A stretch of 64,000 nt of DNA. It comes from CAG-217 sp963605415. Its GTDB lineage: Bacteria; Bacillota; Clostridia; Oscillospirales; Acutalibacteraceae. Positions 57,739 through 64,000 of this stretch are shown piece by piece (positions within the stretch are counted from its first letter, which is position 1; every line of letters begins with the position of its first letter). Below the pieces are notes generated by a model. That model had not been told where the DNA came from, did not search any database, and saw only the letters and a list, made by a program, of their open reading frames with translations. Where the stretch lies: NCBI GenBank assembly GCA_963605415.1, contig CAVCUL010000010.1, positions 10,339 to 74,338 on the forward strand, given 5' to 3'. The translations under genes were made by a program, and so were the position numbers.

Positions 57739-59607
57739 ATGAGCGAAAAAATACCCAATTATAATTATGACGCAGACGAGGTGCTGAACGATTTTAAGTC
57801 CAAGTTTGCGTGGCCTAAGCGGGACGAGGTGCAAGCTGTGGTGAAGCCGGGCAAAATGCCCCTGCGGCTGCTGTTGTGCACTCTGATCACTGCAGTGGTA
57901 GGGGGCGCTGCCTACTATATGATGCTGCCGGCACTGAATGTGCATGACACCCAGATGTATCTGTTTTTGATTTTGCTGGTGGCGGTGTTTGCCGGCTCCT
58001 TTTATTTCGTGTGCCGCGCCAACAAAAAGGCGGAGCGCCTGGAATATGTGAAGAAAAAAAGCCGTATTCCCGTGGTTATCGTTGTATTGATCGGTGTGGT
58101 GATGCTGGTGGGATTTTTGGTAGGTGCCACCATCTTCCGCGCCTCGGATTACAGCGATTTGATGTCGGTGGAAAGCAGCGAATTTGACACAGATTTTTCC
58201 GGTATCAGCTATGATGAGGTGCCCCGGATTGATGCGTCTCGTGCCAAGACTCTGGCAGATCAGCAGCTGGGCTCCTTGTCTCAGTATAAGAGCCAGTATG
58301 TAGTGGCGGATTCAACTACGCAGATCAACTACCGGGGTGTGCCCTGTCGGGTGGCCAGCCTGCAATATGCAGATGTTTTTAAGTGGATCAACAATACCAA
58401 GAACGGCCTGCCGGCCTATATTCTCATTGATGTAGTGAGCCAAAAGGTCACCGTGGTCAACTGTGTGGAGCAGTTTGGCAGCGGGATCCAGTATTCTCCG
58501 GCAGAGTATTTTAATGAAAAGCTGATCCGTCATCTGCGGTTCCAGTACCCCACCAAGCTGCTGGATACCCCCAATTTTGAGATCGACGAGAGTGGCCACC
58601 CCTACTGGGTAACGGCGGCCCTGACCAAGAAAATCGGTCTGTTTGGCGGTACGGATGTGCAGGGCGCCATTGTAACGGACGCACTCAGCGGCGAAAGCAA
58701 GTATTATCCCATCGATACCGTGCGTAAGGACAAGAGCCTAAACTGGATTGATGTGGTGTACAGCGACCAGCTGCTGGTGGAGCAGTACAACTATTACGGC
58801 AAGCTGAAAAAGGGCTTTTGGAACTCTATTATTTTCCAGAATGATGTAAATGTGGCCTCCAGCGGCAACGGCTATATCGCTATGGACGATGATGTGTGGG
58901 TGTATACCGGCATTACTTCCTCTAAGACGGATACCTCTAATTTCGGCTTTATTCTTTGCAATCAGCGTACCAAGGAGGTGCGGTATTACCAAAACGGTGG
59001 TGCCATTGAAACCTCCGCCATGGAGTCCGCTCAGGACGCTGTGCAGAACTTTGGCTATGCGGCCACTTTTCCCATTTTGCTGGATATTGAGGGTCAGCCC
59101 TCTTACTTTATGAGTCTGTACGGCGACAGCAATACCGTCAAGGGATATGCCCTGGTGAGTCTGGAGGACAAGACGGTGGTGGGCACCGGCCTTATCGATA
59201 CCAACAGTGATGCCAAGGCACTGAATACGGCGGTGGAGAACTATATCAACGCCATGAAGGACAAGGGCTGGATTGACAAAACCGTGGATGCGGAGGATTA
59301 TGTTAAGGACGAGGCGGAGATTGCCACTGCCACGGAGGAACAGTCCGACGGCAAGACGGAGCAGACGCCCCAGCAGTCTCAGTCCGCAGACGGCAAGACG
59401 GTTATCGGCAAGATCACGGACATTAAGTCCTCGGTGAACGACGGCAACACCGTCTACTATCTGCAGGTGGACGGCGTGTACTACTATATCGAGGTCACCG
59501 ATTGTATGCAGGTGCTGCTGCTGCAAAAGGGCGACACGGTAGAGATCACGCCCGGCGGCGACGCCAAGGACGGCTTTGCCCAGGCCGCTGCTGTGAAAGC
59601 AAAATAA
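57739..59607 (+). CDS. Large membrane protein of unknown function with C-terminal OB-like domain
   Basis: 622 residues. Cytoplasmic N-terminus 1-48 (KIPNYNYDADEVLNDFKSKF), three membrane helices at about 50-72, 75-95 and 110-135, then a long outer region beginning SDYSDLMSVESSEFDTDFSG. The outer part is a mix of beta strands (RIDASRAKTLADQQLGSLSQ, VVNCVEQFGSGIQYSPAEYF). After a Glu/Gln linker, residues 555-615 (VIGKITDIKSSVNDGNTVYY, VEITPGGDA) look like a small OB-type domain. I recall similar proteins in Ruminococcus annotated only as hypothetical. ATG 57739 follows AAGGAG. Confidence 0.65.
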   Translation: MSEKIPNYNYDADEVLNDFKSKFAWPKRDEVQAVVKPGKMPLRLLLCTLITAVVGGAAYYMMLPALNVHDTQMYLFLILLVAVFAGSFYFVCRANKKAERLEYVKKKSRIPVVIVVLIGVVMLVGFLVGATIFRASDYSDLMSVESSEFDTDFSGISYDEVPRIDASRAKTLADQQLGSLSQYKSQYVVADSTTQINYRGVPCRVASLQYADVFKWINNTKNGLPAYILIDVVSQKVTVVNCVEQFGSGIQYSPAEYFNEKLIRHLRFQYPTKLLDTPNFEIDESGHPYWVTAALTKKIGLFGGTDVQGAIVTDALSGESKYYPIDTVRKDKSLNWIDVVYSDQLLVEQYNYYGKLKKGFWNSIIFQNDVNVASSGNGYIAMDDDVWVYTGITSSKTDTSNFGFILCNQRTKEVRYYQNGGAIETSAMESAQDAVQNFGYAATFPILLDIEGQPSYFMSLYGDSNTVKGYALVSLEDKTVVGTGLIDTNSDAKALNTAVENYINAMKDKGWIDKTVDAEDYVKDEAEIATATEEQSDGKTEQTPQQSQSADGKTVIGKITDIKSSVNDGNTVYYLQVDGVYYYIEVTDCMQVLLLQKGDTVEITPGGDAKDGFAQAAAVKAK

Positions 59608-59615
59608 CAAATAAC

Positions 59616-59655
59616 GAACCCCTGTGTGCCGTTTGGCATACAGGGGTTCCGTTTT
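59616..59655. terminator. Intrinsic terminator between convergent genes
   Basis: GAACCCCTGTGTGCC (59616-59630) pairs with GGCATACAGGGGTTC (59635-59649), one mismatch. Confidence 0.75.
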
Positions 59656-59690
59656 GCCTGACAGGCTGTAAAAGCGCCTGCCGGGCTTTT

Positions 59691-60566
59691 TTATTCGGTT
59701 TTCGTAAAGGGAGACGGCTTGGCCAAAAACGCCTTTAGCGCGTCCATCTGCTCCATGGCGTTACGATAGCCGGTTTGGTAAATATGCTCCAGTTTGTCGG
59801 CATTGCGCTCCAGGGTGGGGCAGTGCAGCGGGTGGTCCGGCGCAATCACAAAGGCGTCGCCCCGGCCTTGGGCGTCCCACACCGTTTCCAGCTGGTGATT
59901 GTACATTTTATATCGGTCCAGCAGAGCTTTTGCCAGCAGCGGGTATTTGCGAAACATACGCCGCACCAGCCGGTCGTGACCCATAGGCTGTTTTTGGTAA
60001 TGCCGGTCCTGAGTAAGCACCACCACCGCCTTTTGACACCCGTCCTCAAGGGCGTGAGCCAGCGGGATGGAGTCGGTGATCCCGCCGTCAAAGTACAGGT
60101 CCTTGCCCAGTATAACGCCCTTGGTGGCGCCGGGCAGGGCGCAGCTGGCCCGCAGAATAGGGCAGCCCCTCTGGTGGAAATCCTTGGGGTACATATATTC
60201 TGCCTTGCCGGTGAGGGCATTGGTGACCACCACACACAGGGTGGTGTCCGCTTTGTCGTAGGTGTCCTGATCCAGGGGCGAGAGATCATAGCTCAGTTCA
60301 CCAAAGATCCACTCGCTGTTTAAGAACTCGCCGTTTTTGACCATGCTTTCCAGACTCATATAGCGCTTGTCGCCGCTGTATTGCATGGCAATATCGTGCT
60401 GACGGCCCCGGCATTTGCCAATGTAAGACACCGCGTTGCAGCTGCCTGCCGACACGCCGATCGCATAGGGGAAGGTGATCCCCTGATCCATAAAGGCGTC
60501 CAGCACGCCGCTGGTGTAGACGGCACGGTTGCCGCCGCCCTCCAGCACCAATCCGCAGGAATACAT
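59691..60566 (-). CDS. Patatin-like phospholipase
   Basis: 291 residues. Patatin fold: oxyanion loop LVLEGGGNRAVYTSGVLDAF near 6-25, catalytic Ser in GVSAGSCNAVSY (GxSxG) near 40, and catalytic Asp in YFDGGITDSIPLAHAL (DGG) near 160. It should hydrolyse phospholipids or related lipids; no signal peptide. The region 195-245 is Arg-rich and helical. ATG 60566 leaves its stop near a terminator. Confidence 0.92.
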   Translation of the reverse strand: MYSCGLVLEGGGNRAVYTSGVLDAFMDQGITFPYAIGVSAGSCNAVSYIGKCRGRQHDIAMQYSGDKRYMSLESMVKNGEFLNSEWIFGELSYDLSPLDQDTYDKADTTLCVVVTNALTGKAEYMYPKDFHQRGCPILRASCALPGATKGVILGKDLYFDGGITDSIPLAHALEDGCQKAVVVLTQDRHYQKQPMGHDRLVRRMFRKYPLLAKALLDRYKMYNHQLETVWDAQGRGDAFVIAPDHPLHCPTLERNADKLEHIYQTGYRNAMEQMDALKAFLAKPSPFTKTE

Positions 60567-60635
60567 AGAATACCTCCAAAAAATTCAGGGGACGGCAAAT
60601 GCCATCCCCTTCTTGCGTCGTTTTTGCGATCTTGC

Positions 60636-60914
60636 TTACTTGGCAGCCTTTTTGGCAGGTGCCTTTTTCTTGGGTGCGCTCTTCTTGGCGGGAGCCTTCT
60701 TCTCGGCCGGCTCTGCCTTTTCCTGCACCTGGGTGTCCTCAGCGGCGGCCTCTACGATCTCCAGATCGTTGTCGCACTCAAAGAAGTCGTTGTCGTCAAA
60801 GTATTCTGCCTCTTTGGGAGCAGTCAGCTTCTGTACAGCAAGATATACGGCAACGGCCACGCCTGCGATGGCAACGATGGCGCTGATGACTTTCATGATC
60901 GTTTTGAAATTCAT
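60636..60914 (-). CDS. Small membrane protein with histone-H1-like tail
   Basis: 92 residues. One N-terminal membrane helix, MKVISAIVAIAGVAVAVYLA, then an acidic patch (EYFDDNDFFECDNDLEIVEA) and a Lys/Ala/Pro tail KKAPAKKSAPKKKAPAKKAAK written across the end. Such tails occur in bacterial histone-like proteins and some membrane organisers; here function is unknown. The AAGGGGG box is about 9 bases before ATG 60914. Between patatin and rpsT, all on the reverse strand. Confidence 0.65.
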   Translation of the reverse strand: MNFKTIMKVISAIVAIAGVAVAVYLAVQKLTAPKEAEYFDDNDFFECDNDLEIVEAAAEDTQVQEKAEPAEKKAPAKKSAPKKKAPAKKAAK

Positions 60915-61088
60915 AATAATGAACCCCCTTATAAAATCTGTTTCTATTATAAATGGATTTGGCGACAAAGTCAAGCGCCAAAACAGCAGAAAGATGTCTA
61001 CTTTTGCAAAAGCCGCAGCCGCAGGCAAAAAAGAACGCTCCCTGCAAATGCAGGAAGCGGAAATTCGATAGAAACCGAGAGCCGTCGC

Positions 61089-61346
61089 TTATGCGCGGTT
61101 CAGCTTGCTGACCAAATTGCTCTTTTTGCGGGCTGCGGTGTTCTTGTGCAGCAGGTTCTTGGCAGCGGCCTGGTCGATCTTCTTGCAGGCGAACTGCACA
61201 GCCTGGGTCTTGTCCTCAGCGTTGGCATCAATAGCGGCGTTGGCCTTCTTGATGGCGGTTTTGAGGGCAGTGTTGCGGGCCTTGTTGTTGGCGGCCTTTA
61301 CAGCGTTGACCTTGACTCTCTTTTTCGCAGACTTAATGTTGGGCAT
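61089..61346 (-). CDS. rpsT: 30S ribosomal protein S20
   Basis: 85 residues, typical of S20, which binds 16S rRNA early in 30S assembly. It begins PNIKSAKKRVKVNAVKAANN after the start Met and is Lys/Ala-rich (SNLVSKLNRA at the end). ATG 61346 is preferred over an upstream in-frame codon because AAGGAG lies 8 bases before it. Divergent from gpr. The order rpsT, gpr, spoIIP is also that of Bacillus. Confidence 0.96.
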   Translation of the reverse strand: MPNIKSAKKRVKVNAVKAANNKARNTALKTAIKKANAAIDANAEDKTQAVQFACKKIDQAAAKNLLHKNTAARKKSNLVSKLNRA

Positions 61347-61414
61347 GGTTTTCACTCCTTTAGCGGTGGATTAGGTAGAAGGGCATAGCCCCGTTTTCTT
61401 TTTAATGCCTAAAC

Positions 61415-61443
61415 ATCATAGCACACGCAAATCTAAAATGCAA
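61415..61443 (-). promoter_or_regulatory. rpsT promoter
   Basis: On the reverse strand TTGCAT (61443-61438), 17 bases, TATGAT (61420-61415). Confidence 0.65.
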
Positions 61444-61502
61444 GTATTTTTTTCTTTTTGGACATACTTTTATTGAAAAACTACGAAAATCAGGTGAAAA
61501 AT

Positions 61503-62318
61503 ATGGAAAATCGTACAGATCTGGCACTGGAAAGCTACGAAAATCAGCAAAAAACCGCGCTGCCCGGGGTGAAAGTGCGGGAGCAGGATGGCATTTCCGT
61601 GGTGGAAGTGCTGGACGCCCGGGGCGAAAAAGCCCTGGGCAAACCGGTGGGCAAGTATATCACCTACCGGGTGTCGCCTATGGCCCAGGAGACCCAGCTG
61701 TTTGACGGTCGGCTGGAGCGGATCGCCGATCTGCTGCGGGGTCTGCTGCCCGATCATCCGGCAGGGGTGCTGGTAGCCGGAGTGGGCAACGCCGCCATTA
61801 CGGCAGACGCCCTGGGACCGGAGACCAATCGCTATGTGCTGGCCACCCGTCACATTGCCGGCGAATTGCGCCGCTCCTTGGGGCCTTTGACGGATGTGTC
61901 TACCGTGACCACCGGGGTGCTGGGCAACACCGGTATGGAGAGCGCCGAGGTGGTAGCGGGTATGGTTCGCACAGTGCATCCGGATTGCGTGATCGTGGTG
62001 GACGCCTTGGCGGCATCGTCTGCGGATCGGTTGGGCACCACAGTGCAGCTGTCAGACACCGGCATTGCTCCCGGCTCCGGGGTAGGCAATCATCGGCGGG
62101 AGATCAGCGCCCGGGTCCTGGGCGTGCCGGTGGTGGCGCTGGGTATTCCTACGGTGGTCAGCAGCCGGGTGCTGGGCGACGCGGCGGAAGAGATGTATGT
62201 GACTCCCAGGGAGATCGACCAACTGATCAATCGGGGCGCCAAACTCCTGGGTATGTCCATCAATGTGTGCCTCCAGCGCCACCTGCAACCCCAGGATCTG
62301 TACACCCTGGTGGGATAA
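61503..62318 (+). CDS. gpr: Spore germination protease GPR
   Basis: 271 residues. Family A25 protease that breaks down small acid-soluble spore proteins during germination. Matching segments are MENRTDLALESYENQQKTAL, VAGVGNAAITADALGP (active-site Asp region), ATRHIAGELRRSLG, TTGVLGNTGMESAEV, IVVDALAASSADRLGTTVQL and PGSGVGNHRREIS. The first 15 residues would be removed on activation. Start 61503 with AGGTG upstream. Followed after 64 bases by spoIIP. Strong evidence that the host forms endospores. Confidence 0.95.
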   Translation: MENRTDLALESYENQQKTALPGVKVREQDGISVVEVLDARGEKALGKPVGKYITYRVSPMAQETQLFDGRLERIADLLRGLLPDHPAGVLVAGVGNAAITADALGPETNRYVLATRHIAGELRRSLGPLTDVSTVTTGVLGNTGMESAEVVAGMVRTVHPDCVIVVDALAASSADRLGTTVQLSDTGIAPGSGVGNHRREISARVLGVPVVALGIPTVVSSRVLGDAAEEMYVTPREIDQLINRGAKLLGMSINVCLQRHLQPQDLYTLVG

Positions 62319-62382
62319 TCCGGCGCCGGCTTGCATATTCTTCTATGAGAATAGAAGCAGGACAAAGCCAAAGGAGCTGGAT

Positions 62383-63525
62383 ATGAAAAAAGAACGGGCG
62401 GCCTTTCTCTGCAATATAGCGGCGGCGGTGCTGGTCACGGCGGTGCTGGTAAGCGCAGCGCCCCGGATCTCTGCTGCCGGGTCGGTGGGCCAGCGGGTGG
62501 CGGCGGTGTTTTCGCCCACCTATTTCAGCAGCAAAATAAATACAGAATTTTCTACTGTAAAATCGGCGCAAACGACGCATACTAAGACTACCGCGACACG
62601 GGAGGCCCAGGCAATGCACCCCATTTCAGGGAAGGACAGCGACCCTTATGCGCACATTACCGAGACCCCGGCGGATGTGGCCAAGTTGATGCAGCAAGAG
62701 AAAAAAGTGATCGGCAGCCAAAAGAAAGTGGGCAAAACCAGCGAGGAGAGTTACCAGGGCGGGGGGACGATCTTGTCTTTCGGTTCGCTGGCAATTCAAA
62801 GCAAGATCCCCGCTTCGTTTTATCGACCGGACATAGAGGCACTCCTTAAACAGAAGGCGGCCCTGTCCGTGCCCAACGCGGCCAAACCGACGGTGCTGAT
62901 CTATCACAGCCACACCACAGAGGGCTATACCCTCCTGGACGCGGGTTATTATACCAAGTCCACCGACCTGCGCAGCGACAGCAGTACCCAAAATATGGTG
63001 CGGGTCGGGGACGAACTTTGCGCTTATCTGGAAAAGTGCGGGATCGGCGTGGTGCACGACCGCACCACCCACGACAAGGACTACTCCGGCGCCTACGACC
63101 ACTCCCGCAAGACGGTGGCGGGGTATTTGGAGAAGTACCCGTCCATTGAGATCACCATTGATGTGCACCGGGACGATATTACATACGATAATAAGACCAA
63201 GGTAAAGCCCACCGCCAAGATCAAGGGCAAAAAGGCCGCCCGTATGATGATCATTGCCGGGTGCCAGTACAACCGGGTCAAGAACTTCCCGGACTGGGAG
63301 TACAACCTGCGCTTTGATCTGGCCGTGCAGCAGCAGGTGGAGAAGCAGTACCCGGGACTGATGCGTCCCATTCTCTTTTCCGAGCGCAAGTATAATATGG
63401 ATATGACCCGCAATTCTTTTTTGTTGGAGGTGGGCACGGACGGCAACACACTGGATGAAGCCTGCTACTCCGCTCGGCTGTTTGCCACCGCTCTGGCTCG
63501 GGTCATCAAAGATTATGAAAAATAA
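62383..63525 (+). CDS. spoIIP: Stage II sporulation protein P
   Basis: 380 residues. Signal-anchor helix 8-30 (AFLCNIAAAVLVTAVLVSAA), a variable Thr/Ser linker, then the SpoIIP domain: VLIYHSHTTEGYTLL with the zinc His, SITIDVHRDDIT-like segment (IEITIDVHRDDITYD), and FLLEVGTDGNTLDEA. With SpoIID it degrades septal peptidoglycan during engulfment. AAAGGAG lies 6 bases before ATG 62383. Followed by a small gene 9 bases later. Confidence 0.95.
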   Translation: MKKERAAFLCNIAAAVLVTAVLVSAAPRISAAGSVGQRVAAVFSPTYFSSKINTEFSTVKSAQTTHTKTTATREAQAMHPISGKDSDPYAHITETPADVAKLMQQEKKVIGSQKKVGKTSEESYQGGGTILSFGSLAIQSKIPASFYRPDIEALLKQKAALSVPNAAKPTVLIYHSHTTEGYTLLDAGYYTKSTDLRSDSSTQNMVRVGDELCAYLEKCGIGVVHDRTTHDKDYSGAYDHSRKTVAGYLEKYPSIEITIDVHRDDITYDNKTKVKPTAKIKGKKAARMMIIAGCQYNRVKNFPDWEYNLRFDLAVQQQVEKQYPGLMRPILFSERKYNMDMTRNSFLLEVGTDGNTLDEACYSARLFATALARVIKDYEK

Positions 63526-63534
63526 GGAGCCGTT

Positions 63535-63789
63535 ATGAAGAAACACCCAACCCTCATTTTGCTGCTGCTGTGCACGGCGCTGCTGATCGGCGGCACGGCG
63601 GTGGCCTATTGCAATACCCGCAGCCTGGGTTTTGAGCCGGATGCCAAGTGGATCACTTATAATGATGCAGGCTTTACCGTGTATGACTTTCGGGTGGACT
63701 ACCGGCAGCTCGCAGAGGGCTGGCAAAGTTTTTCAAAATTTTTTTCAAAGAAAAGTCAAACCTGTTTTTGTGATAAAATGGAATTCTGA
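63535..63789 (+). CDS. Small exported or membrane protein downstream of spoIIP
   Basis: 84 residues. N-terminal hydrophobic segment LILLLLCTALLIGGTAVAYC, then FTVYDFRVDYRQLAEGWQSF and an Arg/Lys/Ser/Phe-rich end. AAGGAG is 5 bases before the ATG. No family recognised. It probably shares the spoIIP transcript; role in sporulation is possible but only by position. The tail overlaps an A/T-rich tract. Confidence 0.55.
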   Translation: MKKHPTLILLLLCTALLIGGTAVAYCNTRSLGFEPDAKWITYNDAGFTVYDFRVDYRQLAEGWQSFSKFFSKKSQTCFCDKMEF

Positions 63790-63794
63790 TTGGT

Positions 63795-63824
63795 GCGCAC
63801 GGTGTATACCGTGCGCTTTTCTCT
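63795..63824 (+). terminator. Intrinsic terminator
   Basis: GCGCACGGT (63795-63803) pairs with ACCGTGCGC (63808-63816), then TTTT. Confidence 0.8.
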
Positions 63825-63889
63825 GCCTGTATATAATGTATATAAATAATAAAGGGTGCGAGGAAACGCTCGGCGGAGTGTGAAAGAAC

Positions 63890-64000
63890 TTGAAAAAACT
63901 TGAAAAAAAGTGTTGACTTTTGCCTTGCACTTTGGTATTATAGCTAAGCGCTCGAGAGAAGAGCGGCGGCCGAAAGGCCGGGTAAGGACCTTGAAAATTA
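63890..64000 (+). promoter_or_regulatory. Promoter and leader of a probable rRNA operon
   Basis: An A-tract upstream element (ACTTGAAAAA repeated) precedes TTGACT (63913-63918), 17 bases, TATTAT (63936-63941). The leader contains a hairpin GCGGCCGAAAGGCCG and the end CCTTGAAAATTA, a phrase usual just before 16S rRNA in this group. The 16S gene itself would start beyond 64000, so it is not seen. Confidence 0.65.

Noticed and set aside
1..64000. CRISPR arrays, phage or conjugation genes, transposases
   Set aside because: No regularly spaced repeats, cas, capsid, integrase or transposase motif was found anywhere in the window.

Overview
The window reads as chromosomal DNA of a spore-forming, Gram-positive Clostridia member, most likely a gut commensal of the Oscillospirales (Ruminococcaceae or Acutalibacteraceae type). 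The evidence is a GPR germination protease and SpoIIP pair next to rpsT, strong AGGAGG-type ribosome binding sites, ZapA followed by a U32 peptidase, sialic-independent wall and surface genes of Firmicutes type, and glycan hydrolases (GH27, GH28, GH4). No phage, conjugation module, transposase or CRISPR array was seen. The genus is inference.

Layout. 1-8400: an EamA transporter (cut by the window edge), an XRE regulator divergent from a secreted Ig/FN3-like protein, the complete dTDP-L-rhamnose operon rfbA-rfbB-rfbD-rfbC with a GNAT gene, and a GH27 alpha-galactosidase. 8400-16300: an ABC-F ATPase, ribulose-phosphate epimerase followed by two envelope proteins, mgtE, and a small reverse-strand cluster (Nudix, Cys-rich protein, SecB-like protein). 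16300-26500: GH28, an FAD oxidoreductase, purA, a polar amino-acid ABC operon, an iron alcohol dehydrogenase and tarI-tarJ for CDP-ribitol.

26510-33560: a 6.4-kb block bounded by two inverted copies of a 311-313-bp hairpin-rich repeat. It holds a two-component system, a TetR/SDR/flavodoxin-ferredoxin module and a large Ser/Thr/Gly-rich beta-helix-like surface protein. The same TTTCAG-N-TTCATTT-N-AG box sits 10 bases before the -10 element of both the response-regulator gene and the surface-protein gene, so the two-component system probably controls the surface protein. This is the most interesting unit in the window.

33600-49000: membrane proteins, a GPH-type sugar transporter with a long charged cytoplasmic tail, a DUF2798 protein behind a leader terminator, an acyl-CoA synthetase-like enzyme, a DUF5067 protein divergent from an XRE regulator, then a housekeeping run (DUF368/PopT-like, PHP phosphoesterase, maf, U32 peptidase, zapA, MATE). 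Two A+T-rich gaps (36780-37060 and 41430-42060) carry promoters and hairpins without a coding gene and may encode non-coding RNAs.

49000-54300: an A+T-richer AraC-controlled cassette of a GH4 glycosidase, a membrane-anchored EEP phosphodiesterase and a metallophosphoesterase. 54300-64000: repeat remnants, tRNA-Arg(ACG), envelope proteins of unknown role, a patatin phospholipase, rpsT, gpr, spoIIP, and finally a consensus promoter and leader that look like the start of an rRNA operon lying just beyond the window.

Coding starts were chosen mainly by ribosome binding site spacing. No database search was possible, so family names rest on recognisable motifs.
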